From Archaeoglobaceae archaeon (GTDB taxonomy: Archaea; Halobacteriota; Archaeoglobi; Archaeoglobales; Archaeoglobaceae): a DNA stretch of 59,413 nt. Shown here piece after piece: positions 25,638 through 34,772 of the stretch. The notes below the pieces were generated by a model, which saw nothing but the letters and a program-made list of their open reading frames with translations, ran no database searches and was not told the origin of the DNA. A program made the position numbers and the translations under genes. The DNA lies in contig JALSQI010000008.1 of NCBI GenBank assembly GCA_026985525.1, positions 1 through 59,413 of the forward strand. The letters run 5' to 3'. Numbering within the stretch: position 1 is the stretch's first letter; each line of letters opens with the position of its first letter.

Positions 25638-26356
25638 TTCATACACCTCGCCAGTACAAACGTGAAAGCTATGGCGATACTGTTCGTAGCTCCAAACATA
25701 TCGCCGTTAACGCCTCCAAAAGTCCTTAAGAAGTACCACCTAAGTAAGAGGAAAAGCAAAAGTGAGACGACGAAAATCGTAAGAGCTGGATAGCTAAATG
25801 TTATTCTCAGGAAAAGAGCGAATCCTCCAGCCATCGCCGCTGATTTTGCACTTTCGTCAAAAGAAGCGAATTCCATCATGTAACTGCCCAAGCCTGTCCA
25901 AAGTGGTTTTGTTGTAGAGAGCATTAGCATCATGCAAGTTTTTGCTACAACTTCTGAAAGTACGGCTGTTAAAAATATGAATTCTGGATTCATTTTTAAA
26001 GAAGAAAATGAAATTGCAAACATCCACATAAGCAACGAAACAACTCCTCCAACGCCAGTGTTCAAGTCTTTCAAAGCCGAAAATTTTTTACTTTCAGGTG
26101 CAAAAATTGCGTCACCAACATCGGCTAAACCGTCGAGGTGATTTATCCCTTCAACGGCTAAGAACGCGAGCGGTGTTAAGAACTGAACAGAGAGTAGCGA
26201 AAATAAATAGCAAATCATTCCACAAATAATTCCTATTATAAGACCAGCAAAAGGCATAACTTCTACGCTCTTCCTGAAAGATTCGAATTCTTCTGGACTT
26301 CTACCTGCTGGTAGAGTTGACAGAAAACCAATTGCACCCTTTAAAGCCTTTATCAC
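25622..26356 (-). CDS. cobS: Adenosylcobinamide-GDP ribazoletransferase CobS
   Basis: A 244-residue membrane enzyme that joins adenosylcobinamide-GDP with alpha-ribazole to give cobalamin. The family motif GINHLDGLADVGDAIFAPESKKFSALKD (acidic, metal-binding) lies at about 70-97, followed by NTGVGGVVSLL; five or six hydrophobic segments are visible. It overlaps cobY by 16 bases, giving a compact two-gene end-of-pathway unit. Confidence 0.93.
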   Translation of the reverse strand: MIKALKGAIGFLSTLPAGRSPEEFESFRKSVEVMPFAGLIIGIICGMICYLFSLLSVQFLTPLAFLAVEGINHLDGLADVGDAIFAPESKKFSALKDLNTGVGGVVSLLMWMFAISFSSLKMNPEFIFLTAVLSEVVAKTCMMLMLSTTKPLWTGLGSYMMEFASFDESAKSAAMAGGFALFLRITFSYPALTIFVVSLLLFLLLRWYFLRTFGGVNGDMFGATNSIAIAFTFVLARCMNCLHF

Positions 26357-26436
26357 GTTTTGGAAAAATCTTTCCTTGCTTTTAGCAGTTTTGCTACTTA
26401 GCCAACATTTAAGTTCTAAACGTTGCAGTTTTTGCA

Positions 26437-27399
26437 GTGAGGCTGTGTGAGTTGTTCAAAGAAATGCTGATTAAAAAAGGTGTAGAGAGAATATGGCCAT
26501 GCACTAAGCTTTGGAAATTATCTGCAATGGTTGCAGAGGGAAGAGCAGTTGTTTGTAAAGCCGAAAACTGCAAAACGTCTATGGATCTTGAAGAGGTTTG
26601 CGGAAATTTTAAGGCTGATGCTGTAGTTTTGCCTACGTGTAGTAATCCAATACTGACTAAGAATGAATTACTTAAAGAGGCGAAAAAACTGAACTACCCG
26701 TACGTTTTAGTGGATTGCAGGTATGCGAACATCCACTCTGAAAAAGAACTCAGAAGGTTAAAGCTTCAATTGAAGTGTACAGTTGGGGTTATAAGGAAGT
26801 TTATGTGGAGAGATAAGTTAATTGTTAGTGGAAAAAAATTTCCCGAAGTTGAAGCTCCTTTCTATCCGGAAGCAAAGGAATTTTTCTACGAAAAGGAAAT
26901 AGATAGAGTAATACTGCTCGATCCAAACGCAGAAGAGGTTTTTTCTTCGGAAAAAGAGAGTTGTTACGTTGTTGGAGGTATAGTTGACCTTGCAGGAAAC
27001 AAGAGGGGTTTAACTTCTAAGCTTGGAAAAGAGCTTGAGTCGGAAGGTATAGACGTAATTTCGAGAAAATTCGTTCTCAGAGGAGATGTCGTAGGAGTTC
27101 CGGACAGAATAAACCACATAGTTAAAATACTGTTGATGTGCGTAGTAGATGGGATTGAATTAGAGAAAGCAATTCTTTCAGTTCAAACTCCACTGGTAGC
27201 GAGGTGGAGATTAAGAAAAGAACTTGCAAAGCTGTCTTTCAGGTTAGACAGGATAATTGGCTTGAACTTTCCCGTTAGAGCTTTGTGGAAAAAAGATTTA
27301 GAAAAGGTCAGGTGGTTGAAAGTAAGTGAAGAGGACATATATAAGGAGTGTTCTAAACTGGGATTTTACGTTGTTGATAATTTGGAGGCGATAAAATGA
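26437..27399 (+). CDS. Archaeal Trm10, tRNA position-9 N1-methyltransferase
   Basis: A 320-residue SPOUT-class methyltransferase of the archaeal Trm10 (COG2419) type, which makes m1A9 and/or m1G9 in tRNA. Diagnostic stretches: VILLDPNAEEV, the knot region YVVGGIVDLAGNKRGLTSKLGKELESEGIDV and RGDVVGVPDRINHIVKILL, then LSVQTPLVARWRLRKEL. The substrate base cannot be read from sequence. The start is GTG at 26437. Its stop overlaps the tatD start (ATGA), so the two form an operon divergent from cobS. Confidence 0.88.
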   Translation: MRLCELFKEMLIKKGVERIWPCTKLWKLSAMVAEGRAVVCKAENCKTSMDLEEVCGNFKADAVVLPTCSNPILTKNELLKEAKKLNYPYVLVDCRYANIHSEKELRRLKLQLKCTVGVIRKFMWRDKLIVSGKKFPEVEAPFYPEAKEFFYEKEIDRVILLDPNAEEVFSSEKESCYVVGGIVDLAGNKRGLTSKLGKELESEGIDVISRKFVLRGDVVGVPDRINHIVKILLMCVVDGIELEKAILSVQTPLVARWRLRKELAKLSFRLDRIIGLNFPVRALWKKDLEKVRWLKVSEEDIYKECSKLGFYVVDNLEAIK

Positions 27400-28154
27400 C
27401 CGATAAAACGATTGGCATAGATTGTCACGCACACTTCGAACTTTACGGCAAGTCCAAGTTTGAAAGTGAATTAGAGCTGGCTAAAAAGTGCGTAAGTGTA
27501 GTTTTCGACTCTATTACTGAATACAGAAAAGCACACGTGTGGAAGAGTTGGGAAATGCTTAGACCTTACTTTGGATTTGTTTTGCCAACAGTTGGCTTTC
27601 ACCCTAACGAAGCGAAGAGGGGTAATTGGGATAGAGTTAAAAAAGTTGAAGAATTTTTACTTGAACATTCTAACGAGATTCTTGCAGTTGGGGAAATAGG
27701 TCTCGACTTTTATCACGCAAAAAGCGATGTTGAGAGAGAAAGTCAGTTGGAGATTTTTAGACACTTCTTGCAAATCGCAGTAGAGCTTGAAAAGCCAGTA
27801 GTAATTCATGCAAGGAAAGCTGAAGAACTTGCTGTTAGAGAAGTTGAAAGAGTGGGAGTTCAGGCTTACTACCACTCTTTAACGAGGGCAGTGGAAGTAG
27901 AGGGCTTCGTTGGAATAAGTACGGGCATAAAATTCATACCCGGAGTTTTGGAAGTTGCGAAAAAATACGAGTTGGATTACATTTTAGTGGAGACGGACTC
28001 TCCTTACATGAGTCCGTTTAAAGGAAGGGTTAACAATCCTTGTAACGTTTCAGTAGTTATAGAAGAATTAGAAAAGCTTAAAGGTGTTGAAGTACGAGAA
28101 ATTATTAGAAGTGTAAGAAAAAACGCTTCGAAGTTCTTTGGAATCAAACTTTGA
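27396..28154 (+). CDS. TatD-family metal-dependent hydrolase
   Basis: A 252-residue TIM-barrel hydrolase. Metal ligands can be seen in DCHAHFE (H11, H13), VGEIGLDFYHAK, PVVIHARKA and ETDSPYMSPFKG, as in TatD DNases and related phosphoesterases. In other organisms TatD enzymes process 3' ends in repair or tRNA quality control, which would suit its coupling to a tRNA methyltransferase gene, but that link is an inference. Confidence 0.9.
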   Translation: MTDKTIGIDCHAHFELYGKSKFESELELAKKCVSVVFDSITEYRKAHVWKSWEMLRPYFGFVLPTVGFHPNEAKRGNWDRVKKVEEFLLEHSNEILAVGEIGLDFYHAKSDVERESQLEIFRHFLQIAVELEKPVVIHARKAEELAVREVERVGVQAYYHSLTRAVEVEGFVGISTGIKFIPGVLEVAKKYELDYILVETDSPYMSPFKGRVNNPCNVSVVIEELEKLKGVEVREIIRSVRKNASKFFGIKL

Positions 28155-28360
28155 TAATTATTTATCATTTTGGATTTTTGAGGCATTATTTCGATTTTTT
28201 CGTACTGATGCTTAAAAGTTAGGAATCCTTAGTAACTTTTTTAGCTTTTTTACGAATTCGACGTTGAAGATTCGAAGACTATCAATTTTCCATGATGATT
28301 ATAATTACGTTCCGGAAATTATATATACGATAATGAAAATAGTTATATTCGTGATCTGCC

Positions 28361-28522
28361 ATGAGGCGTTTTGACAGAAGGTCTTTTGAAAGAAAGGGGC
28401 TTAACAAGCTCCTAAGCAAGGACGAGAGACTTTTGCTCGAAAACCTCGAAGAGTTGAAGATTGACAACCTTAGAATGAGCATAAAGGAAATAGCTGACAT
28501 GGTACTTCCGGAAGAGTACTAA
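28361..28522 (+). CDS. Small conserved-looking protein, 53 residues
   Basis: A short frame from ATG 28361 encodes a charged helical peptide (MRRFDRRSFERKGLNKLLSK then a leucine/glutamate-rich helix and IKEIADMVLPEEY). No ribosome-binding site is obvious, but a TATA-like TATATACGATAATG lies about 30-45 bp upstream, so a leaderless or short-leader transcript is possible. Coding character is supported by regular heptad-like hydrophobics. I do not know the family. It is 28 bp upstream of the ubiquitin-like gene. Confidence 0.6.
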   Translation: MRRFDRRSFERKGLNKLLSKDERLLLENLEELKIDNLRMSIKEIADMVLPEEY

Positions 28523-28550
28523 TTTATAGCGCTTCTGAACTTTTTTAGTT

Positions 28551-28754
28551 ATGGTTAAGGTGAGGCTAAAGTTCGTGGGTTTCGAGGAGGGTGATATGGT
28601 AGTAGAGGCTGAGGGGACGTATGCTGAGCTTTTATCAAAGCTCGGTATAAACCCTGAAACAGTCATAGTAATAAAGGATTCCACACCCATACCAATAGAC
28701 GAAAAAGTTGAAGAAGGCGAAGTAACTGTAATGAGAGTGATATCAGGGGGCTGA
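28551..28754 (+). CDS. Ubiquitin-like small modifier (SAMP/ThiS/MoaD-type) ending in Gly-Gly
   Basis: A 67-residue beta-grasp protein (VKVRLKFVGFEEGDMVVEAE, then GTYAELLSKLGINPETVIVIKDSTPIPIDEKVEEGEVTVMRVISGG). The exposed C-terminal GG (66-67) is what archaeal E1-like enzymes adenylate, either for sulfur transfer (thiamine, molybdopterin, tRNA thiolation) or for attachment to lysines as a SAMP. The next gene is a JAMM protease, the class that removes SAMPs, so a conjugation role is likely. No E1 gene is nearby. Confidence 0.88.
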   Translation: MVKVRLKFVGFEEGDMVVEAEGTYAELLSKLGINPETVIVIKDSTPIPIDEKVEEGEVTVMRVISGG

Positions 28755-28821
28755 GTAAAAACTAAAAAACTTAAAAACTAAGTTAGTAAAAGCTTAATAT
28801 TGTTTTTTAACTATTTAACTC

Positions 28822-29247
28822 ATGCTTAAATTTTTGTCCAATCGCTTCAAAGCTAAAAAGAGAGATATAAGATATACAATATCGAGAGAAGTTCTCGAAA
28901 TGGCAATAGCCGCTTCAAGAGATAGCTATCCTAACGAGTTCATAGCCATGTTAGGTGGAAAAGTTAGTAGAAGCAGAGTTCACGTTAGCGAATTGATTTT
29001 TCTCCCCGCAGTTAGCGGTAGCGTAAGTGCTGTATTACACACGGACATGCTTCCACTTGGCGTTAGAGCTCTCGGCACGATACATAGCCACCCTTCTACG
29101 AATTTTAACCCATCTTTACAGGACTTAGAAACTTTCTCCAAGCAAGGCGTAGTTCACGTTATAATTGCTTACCCATACACTATGGATAGCTGGAGGGCTT
29201 ACAATAGTAGAGGTGAAGTCTTAAAATTAGAAGTCGTTGATGAATAG
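28822..29247 (+). CDS. JAMM/MPN+ metalloprotease (desampylase-like)
   Basis: A 141-residue JAB1/MPN domain protein with the full zinc motif: catalytic E39 (SYPNEFIAMLGG) and H88-x-H90-x7-S98-x2-D101 (TIHSHPSTNFNPSLQD). Such archaeal proteins include the structurally known AfJAMM and haloarchaeal HvJAMM1, which cleaves ubiquitin-like SAMPs from targets. It is encoded 67 bp after a Gly-Gly ubiquitin-like protein on the same strand, which supports a modifier/deconjugase pair. Confidence 0.9.
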   Translation: MLKFLSNRFKAKKRDIRYTISREVLEMAIAASRDSYPNEFIAMLGGKVSRSRVHVSELIFLPAVSGSVSAVLHTDMLPLGVRALGTIHSHPSTNFNPSLQDLETFSKQGVVHVIIAYPYTMDSWRAYNSRGEVLKLEVVDE

Positions 29248-29290
29248 CTTCTTAAAAAACGTTTTATCCTCTAAAACGCTAATTGGGATT

Positions 29291-29944
29291 ATGAAAGTTT
29301 TGGCGTTTCAGCACTACCCGACGGAACCAATGGGGTACATAGAGGAAGTTCTGAAGGACTTGGGAGTAGATTACGAGTACGTTAAGCTGTACGAAGGTGA
29401 ATTTCCTGAAGAACTGACTGAATACACGCACCTCGTTTTTATGGGCGGTCCTATGGGCGTTTACGAAGAGGATATATATCCGTTCCTTGCAAGAGAAAAA
29501 GAGATTATAAGAAACACCAATTTACCGGTAATAGGGTTTTGTCTCGGAGCTCAGTTAATAGCGAGTGCTTATGGGAAAGAGGTTTATCCCTTTAAGAAAG
29601 AGCTTGGGTGGATGGAAGTCGTTAAAGTTGAAGATGACATCTCTACTGAGGGATTACCAGAAAAAATGACAGTATTTCAGTGGCACGGAGATACGTTTGA
29701 TTTACCTGATAACTCCGTTTTACTTTACAGGGGTTATGAGGTTGAAAATCAGGCTTTTAGGGTGGGAAAAGCTCTTGGTTTCCAGTTTCACTTAGAGGTT
29801 ACGGAAGACATAGTGAAAAAGTGGATAGAAGATGAGGAAATGAGCGATGACGAAAAAAATAAGATTTTAGATGATACTGAAAAATTCGTGGAGAAAGCAA
29901 ACGAACTTTGCGAAATTCTGATAAAGAACTTTCTTAAGCTTTAA
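29291..29944 (+). CDS. Type 1 glutamine amidotransferase
   Basis: A class I amidotransferase domain protein of about 217 residues. The nucleophile elbow is GFCLGAQLIASAYG; the His/Glu part appears as FQFHLEVTED; upstream, FMGGPMGVYEED and FQWHGDTFDLP match the YLR126C/GuaA-like branch. It may be a stand-alone glutaminase or gamma-glutamyl hydrolase; the substrate is unknown. The ATG at 29291 is preferred since MKVLAFQHYPTEPMG is the family start; the longer frame would overlap the JAMM gene. It is 3 bases from the DUF2148 gene. Confidence 0.85.
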   Translation: MKVLAFQHYPTEPMGYIEEVLKDLGVDYEYVKLYEGEFPEELTEYTHLVFMGGPMGVYEEDIYPFLAREKEIIRNTNLPVIGFCLGAQLIASAYGKEVYPFKKELGWMEVVKVEDDISTEGLPEKMTVFQWHGDTFDLPDNSVLLYRGYEVENQAFRVGKALGFQFHLEVTEDIVKKWIEDEEMSDDEKNKILDDTEKFVEKANELCEILIKNFLKL

Positions 29945-29947
29945 GCT

Positions 29948-30520
29948 ATGATATTGCGAGAGGAGGAATTTAGAAAAGAGGCTATAAAGTTTTCAGCCTA
30001 CCTGATGTCGATTTCTGCGAGAACAGCTCCAAAATCAAAGGGTGAAGACGATGTAGAGATAGTTTACGTCGATGGAGAGGAAAAAGAAAAGTTAGCTGAG
30101 GAAATGATAAAGATCGGGAAAGAGAAAGACATATACGGTTTTGTGAGAGATGGAGAGAGCTTGAGAAAGAGCGAAGCAGTTTTGCTCATAGGTGTTTCTG
30201 GCAAACCCATAAATTTGAACTGCGGAGCTTGTGGAATGAGCTGTGAAGAACTCAAAAAAGAGAGGAAAGAGGGAAAAGATTACTTCGGTCCTAACTGTGC
30301 TTTCAAGCTGATAGATTTAGGAATTGCAATAGGTTCTGCTGTAAAGTTAGCTTCAATAATAAATGTTGACAACAGGATAATGTACAGAATAGGAACGATT
30401 GCCAGAAAGCTTGGATACGCTAAATCAGACGTTGTAATGGGAATACCTCTTGCCAGTCTCGGCAAAAATCCGTTCTTCGATAGGGAGCAGAAGAAAGAGC
30501 AAAAAAATAACAAAAAATGA
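29948..30520 (+). CDS. DUF2148 ferredoxin-domain protein
   Basis: A 190-residue protein of the DUF2148 family. Four cysteines in NLNCGACGMSCEELKKERKEGKDYFGPNCAFKLIDLGIAIGSAVK (about 93-137) probably hold an Fe-S cluster. The N-terminal KFSAYLMSISARTAPKSKGEDDV and the C-terminal GYAKSDVVMGIPLASLGKNPFFDR are typical. Function is unknown in this family. The stop overlaps the start of the m5C methyltransferase gene by 4 bases. Confidence 0.85.
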   Translation: MILREEEFRKEAIKFSAYLMSISARTAPKSKGEDDVEIVYVDGEEKEKLAEEMIKIGKEKDIYGFVRDGESLRKSEAVLLIGVSGKPINLNCGACGMSCEELKKERKEGKDYFGPNCAFKLIDLGIAIGSAVKLASIINVDNRIMYRIGTIARKLGYAKSDVVMGIPLASLGKNPFFDREQKKEQKNNKK

Positions 30521-31503
30521 TACTCGACTTTCCGAGCACCAAACTATCTAAGGAGTTGGCTGAGAAATACGGATACGACGAATTTTTGATTAGGAGGTGG
30601 GTCGGCTTATTTGGACGTGAGGCAAAAGATTTGGCTGAGGGTATGGAAAGGGTGCCTAAGTACTTGAGAGTTAACACTATAAAAATTGGAGAGAGAGAAC
30701 TGATAAATAGGATGGAAAGAAGAGGATTCCGCTTAAAAAACACGGAAATTCCTTACTGCTATGAGTTAATTTCAGAGCCTTTTTCTGCTGGTTCAACGCC
30801 CGAATACTTAATGGGCTACTACTACTTGATGGATAAATCCTCCTGCGTACCTCCCTTAGCCTTAGCAGAAGAATTTGAGTTTTTTAACAACCCTTTAATC
30901 GTCGATTTCGCCTCCTCCCCCGGCGGTAAAGTTACAATGATTTCTCAGCTTATGAAGGAAAGAAACGTTAGAGGTAAAATACTTGCTTTAGAGGCTCAAA
31001 AGGATAGGTTGCCAGCTTTGATTGACAACATACACAGGATGGGGGTAAAAAACGTCGCAGTCCTTCACATGGATGCCAGAAATTTTCCAAAATACGGAGT
31101 AAAAGCGGATTTGCTATTATTAGATGCTCCTTGCACGGGCGAGGGAATAATACACAAGGACGAGAGCAGAAAGAAGAGCAGGGGTAGGAAAGATATAGAA
31201 TTCTGCTCAAGACTTCAAAAGGAACTTTTGAGTTCTGCTGTAAAAAGCGTTAAAGCTGGTGGAATAATTGTTTACTCGACTTGCTCAATAGCTCCAGAAG
31301 AAAACGAGTTAGTCGTTCAGTGGGCTTTAGATAACTTCTCATTAGAGATTGAAAAGATTAAAATTCCGGGAGAGAAAGGTCTTACGGAATTTGGAGGTAT
31401 TAAAGTTGATGAGAGGTTAAAGCTTGCTAAGAGGTACTATCCTCACAGGAACAGATGTTCTGGCTTTTTTGTAGCAAAGCTTAGAGTAGTTAAAAGTTAT
31501 TAA
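30517..31503 (+). CDS. RNA m5C methyltransferase, NOP2/Sun family
   Basis: A 328-residue Rossmann-fold methyltransferase. SAM-binding motif: IVDFASSPGGKVTMISQLM; catalytic motifs DAPCTGEG (motif IV Cys) and YSTCSIAPEENE (motif VI Cys), both cysteines present. The substrate may be tRNA or rRNA. The N-terminal RVPKYLRVNTIKI segment is the usual NSUN RNA-binding lead-in. It ends convergently with the aRF1 gene, overlapping by 4 bases. Confidence 0.9.
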   Translation: MILDFPSTKLSKELAEKYGYDEFLIRRWVGLFGREAKDLAEGMERVPKYLRVNTIKIGERELINRMERRGFRLKNTEIPYCYELISEPFSAGSTPEYLMGYYYLMDKSSCVPPLALAEEFEFFNNPLIVDFASSPGGKVTMISQLMKERNVRGKILALEAQKDRLPALIDNIHRMGVKNVAVLHMDARNFPKYGVKADLLLLDAPCTGEGIIHKDESRKKSRGRKDIEFCSRLQKELLSSAVKSVKAGGIIVYSTCSIAPEENELVVQWALDNFSLEIEKIKIPGEKGLTEFGGIKVDERLKLAKRYYPHRNRCSGFFVAKLRVVKSY

Positions 31504-32711
31504 TCGGGTTTAAACCTTAAAATTGCTGCAATACCTCCGAAAGCGTTGTAAAGCATAGCCCCTTCTTCACTCTCCGTTGAAAGGAACTCTACTTTTGCAC
31601 CCGTACTTTCTGCCAACTCTGAAAGCTCAAGAATTATATCTCTCCTTTCCACTTCTTCCATTTCAACTCCGCACTCACACATTTGCTTGCTTTCTCCTTT
31701 AAACCTTAAAGTTACTTCTAACTCTTTCCCGCACTTAGGACATCGGTACTTCACTCTCTCAAGCCTTAAGTCTTCACTTAATAGCAGAGTGTCAACAGCT
31801 CCCAGAGCTATGTACTTTCTTACTTCTTCTTCACCGTAAGCTGCTAATCCGTCTTTTGCTATTTCTTTTAAGAATCTGTTCATCAGCCTCTTTTCTTTCA
31901 TTAAATCGAGCTCTTGTAAAACGTCTTCGGCTTTTTCTACCAACTCGTATAATCCACTCTCATCCGTGTAGCTTACGTCAAACAGTCCTACCACTTTTTT
32001 CTGTAACTCGTGGTGTAAGTAGTTTCCTTCGTAGAATTCTTCCTTAGTAGGAGATGGCCCGCCAATTAGAATTCCTAAGAGCTGGTCTTTGTAAGGCAAT
32101 AATGCCTCTGTTGCTTTTTCTCCAACTTTCTTGTAGAACTCGTGTATGGCAATTTCTCTTAACCTCTCAAACCTCACGCTACTTTGCCCACCCTGCCTGT
32201 GCTTGCCCGGAACCATAGAAGTAGCTCTACTCAGAGCTTCTATTCTCCTCCCTTTAAGTATTCCTACTGTCGCCTCTCTTCTATCTATTACTATTAATCC
32301 GTATATGTCCTTCTCTTTCAGCATTTCTTTTAAAGGTTCTAAGTAAAAAGAACTGTCGCAGTGGTACTTGTAAAGTGGCACCGGTTCAGGCGGTTCTATT
32401 ATCTCAGTTATGTGCTTCTGCTTTCCATTAACTTCAACTACGCCACTTATTATGACCATTCCGTGTTCTGGCGGTTTTTTGTACATCTTCAACCTTTGTA
32501 GTATCGCCTCTAACCCCGCCATTACGTTAGTTCTCGTTTGCTTCGACTTTATGTTTGAAGCTTGACTGAGCTCACTTCTTAGCTGTGATGCTACGTCTGC
32601 TATGTTTTTATCTGGGGGTATGTATAGTGTTATTAGCTCCGTTCCTCTACCCTTGTACTTTTCTAACTCCTCTAATTTTCTTTTAAACTCGTACTGTAGT
32701 TTGGAGGACAT
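31500..32711 (-). CDS. prf1: Peptide chain release factor aRF1
   Basis: A protein of about 403 residues that recognises all three stop codons. The stop-codon domain has NIKS (in ASNIKSKQTR, about 55-58), the peptidyl-tRNA hydrolysis domain has RQGGQSSVRF, and the third domain carries a CPKCG...CECG zinc element. The ATG at 32709-32711 is preferred: GAGGTG lies 6 bases before it, inside the stop region of a 33-codon Cys-rich ORF. aRF1 uses the same fold as pelota, also present in this window. Confidence 0.95.
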   Translation of the reverse strand: MSSKLQYEFKRKLEELEKYKGRGTELITLYIPPDKNIADVASQLRSELSQASNIKSKQTRTNVMAGLEAILQRLKMYKKPPEHGMVIISGVVEVNGKQKHITEIIEPPEPVPLYKYHCDSSFYLEPLKEMLKEKDIYGLIVIDRREATVGILKGRRIEALSRATSMVPGKHRQGGQSSVRFERLREIAIHEFYKKVGEKATEALLPYKDQLLGILIGGPSPTKEEFYEGNYLHHELQKKVVGLFDVSYTDESGLYELVEKAEDVLQELDLMKEKRLMNRFLKEIAKDGLAAYGEEEVRKYIALGAVDTLLLSEDLRLERVKYRCPKCGKELEVTLRFKGESKQMCECGVEMEEVERRDIILELSELAESTGAKVEFLSTESEEGAMLYNAFGGIAAILRFKPD

Positions 32712-32716
32712 TATCA

Positions 32717-32818
32717 TCACCTCTTTTCTTCATAGTATTCGCAGGTGTTTGGGTCTTTTAGACAGTTCCACTCCTTACACTTTTCGTAGTATTTACAGTT
32801 TTCACACTTTCTCTCCAT
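32717..32818 (-). CDS. Tiny cysteine-rich protein (33 residues) upstream of aRF1
   Basis: An ATG at 32816-32818 opens a 33-codon frame: MERKCENCKYYEKC, then KEWNCLKDPNTCEYYEEKR. The five cysteines (C5, C8, C14, C19, C26) suggest a small zinc- or cluster-binding knuckle. The stop TGA at 32717-32719 overlaps the aRF1 ribosome-binding site and lies 5 bases before its ATG, so termination here could feed aRF1 initiation. No ribosome-binding site precedes its own ATG. Family unknown. Confidence 0.5.
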   Translation of the reverse strand: MERKCENCKYYEKCKEWNCLKDPNTCEYYEEKR

Positions 32819-32869
32819 GAGTTCACACAAGTTCGAAAGGCTAATATTATCTTCCCCTCTCCAATAGGT

Positions 32870-33064
32870 ATGAGAAGAAGTTTGTTAGACATTCTCGCGT
32901 GTCCTGTTTGTAAGGGAGATTTGTCCTTAGAAGTTGAAGAAGAAGATGATGAAGAGGTTTTGAAAGGTAAACTTATCTGCAAGAGTTGTGGTGCAGAGTA
33001 TCCAATAGAGGACGGAATACCAAACATGCTCCCCCCTGAGCTGAGAGAGAAGGTAAAAGGCTGA
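32870..33064 (+). CDS. Trm112-like zinc protein
   Basis: A 64-residue Trm112/UPF0434 protein: [16 protein letters not shown], a short acidic insert, [22 protein letters not shown]. The CPxC and CKSC pairs form the zinc site. In eukaryotes and archaea Trm112 activates several SAM methyltransferases acting on rRNA, tRNA and release factor; here it sits divergently beside aRF1, whose GGQ glutamine is a target of a Trm112-dependent methyltransferase in eukaryotes and haloarchaea. It is followed closely by pyrG. Confidence 0.87.
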   Translation: MRRSLLDILACPVCKGDLSLEVEEEDDEEVLKGKLICKSCGAEYPIEDGIPNMLPPELREKVKG

Positions 33065-33074
33065 GGTGATAGCC

Positions 33075-34652
33075 TTGAAGTACATAATGGTAACGGGGGG
33101 AGTGATGAGTGGTCTCGGTAAAGGTATAACTTCTGCATCTATTGGGAGACTCTTAGTTGACATGGGATATAAAGTAGTACCAATAAAAATAGATCCCTAT
33201 ATAAATATAGATGCGGGAACTATGAACCCATTTCAGCACGGGGAAGTTTACGTTCTAAAAGACGGAACTGAAGTTGACCTTGATTTGGGACATTACGAGA
33301 GGTTTATTGGCGTGGAGCTAACGGGGGATCACAACATAACTACGGGTAAGGTTTACAGAAACGTCATAGAAAAAGAGAGAAGAGGTGAATACTTGGGGCA
33401 GACAGTTCAAATAATACCTCACGTTACGGACGAAATTAAAAGCTGGATAAGGAGGGTGGCTAAGGAAAGTGGAGCTGAAATATGTCTCGTGGAGATAGGA
33501 GGAACAGTTGGAGATATAGAAGGTATGCCTTTTCTTGAAGCAATAAGGCAGATGAAAAACGAAGAAAAGCCGGAAGATTTCCTTTTAGTTCACGTAACTC
33601 TCGTTCCACTCGATTCGAGTGGGGAACAGAAAACCAAACCTACACAGCACAGTGTGAAAGAGCTCAGAAGCATAGGTTTGCAACCAGACGTCATAGTAGG
33701 AAGGTGTGCAAGAAAACTCGAGGAGGGGACGAAGAAGAAGATATCTCTTTTCTGCGATGTGCCAGTTGAAGCGGTTATAAGTGCTGAGGATGCATCAGAC
33801 ATATACGAAGTACCTCTAATGTTTAGAGAAGAGAAACTCGACGAGTACATAATATCAAAGCTGGGGCTTGAGAGGAGAGAATCGAGAGATGATTGGGAAA
33901 ATATGGTTAAAAAGCTCAGGAATCTTGAAAAAGAAGTTAAAATCGCTGTAGTTGGTAAGTACGTGGACGTTCAGGATTCGTACCTAAGCATTAGAGAGGC
34001 TTTAAAACATGCAGGAATAGAAGCTGGTTGTAGAGTTAACGTTTTGTGGATAGACAGTGAGGAGCTGGAAGAAAAGAATGTCGAAATGGATGTAGATGGA
34101 ATTTTGGTTCCCGGTGGCTTTGGTAAGAGAGGTGCAGAGGGAAAGATAAAGGCTATAGAATTTGCGAGAGAGAACGACATACCTTTCCTCGGAATATGCT
34201 TTGGATTTCAGCTTGCTGTAATAGAATTTGCGAGACACGTTATAGGTTGGAGCGACGCTAACAGTAGCGAGTTAGCCGAAACAACTCACGCTGTTATTGA
34301 CCTCCTACCTGAGCAGAAGCAGGTTGACAAGCTTGGAGGCACTATGAGGCTTGGAGATATAGAAGTAACTATAAAACCCGGCACGATAGCGCATAAACTG
34401 TACGGAAAGGAAAAAGTTTACGAAAGGCACAGGCATAGGTACGAGGTAAATCCAAAATACATACCAGAATTTGAAAAAAGAGGGCTAATTTTCTCAGGTT
34501 ACTCTGACGGTGGAAGGAGGATGGAAATACTGGAATATCCGAAAAACAGGTTCTTCTTTGGAACTCAGTTTCACCCAGAGTTTAAATCGAGACCATACTC
34601 CCCCTCTCCACCTTTCGTCGGTCTGGTAAAAGCCGCCCTCGGAGAATTTTAA
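33075..34652 (+). CDS. pyrG: CTP synthase
   Basis: A protein of about 525 residues that aminates UTP to CTP. The synthetase half begins [27 protein letters not shown] with the P-loop, and includes [26 protein letters not shown] and [14 protein letters not shown]. The C-terminal glutaminase has [17 protein letters not shown] and the His/Glu pair [16 protein letters not shown]. The TTG at 33075 is chosen over GTG 33066 because GAGGTG lies 6 bases upstream of it and family members begin MKYI. Confidence 0.96.
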   Translation: MKYIMVTGGVMSGLGKGITSASIGRLLVDMGYKVVPIKIDPYINIDAGTMNPFQHGEVYVLKDGTEVDLDLGHYERFIGVELTGDHNITTGKVYRNVIEKERRGEYLGQTVQIIPHVTDEIKSWIRRVAKESGAEICLVEIGGTVGDIEGMPFLEAIRQMKNEEKPEDFLLVHVTLVPLDSSGEQKTKPTQHSVKELRSIGLQPDVIVGRCARKLEEGTKKKISLFCDVPVEAVISAEDASDIYEVPLMFREEKLDEYIISKLGLERRESRDDWENMVKKLRNLEKEVKIAVVGKYVDVQDSYLSIREALKHAGIEAGCRVNVLWIDSEELEEKNVEMDVDGILVPGGFGKRGAEGKIKAIEFARENDIPFLGICFGFQLAVIEFARHVIGWSDANSSELAETTHAVIDLLPEQKQVDKLGGTMRLGDIEVTIKPGTIAHKLYGKEKVYERHRHRYEVNPKYIPEFEKRGLIFSGYSDGGRRMEILEYPKNRFFFGTQFHPEFKSRPYSPSPPFVGLVKAALGEF

Positions 34653-34772
34653 ATTTAATTAAAATTTAAATTTATTTTAGGTTTTATTTTAATTTTGATA
34701 ATTTTGTTTTTTTATTACATTAAATTTTTGCCGGCTAAACGACTAAATAGCGAAAAAGTAGCAATAATTAAC

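Noticed and set aside
26357-26436. Cobalamin riboswitch before cobS
   Set aside because: Only 80 bp separate cobS from the divergent trm10 gene and no B12-box-like sequence is present.
28287-28300. C-box-like ATGATGA in the tatD to 53-residue gene gap
   Set aside because: No CTGA D box lies at a suitable distance downstream and there is no terminal stem, so a C/D box sRNA is not supported.
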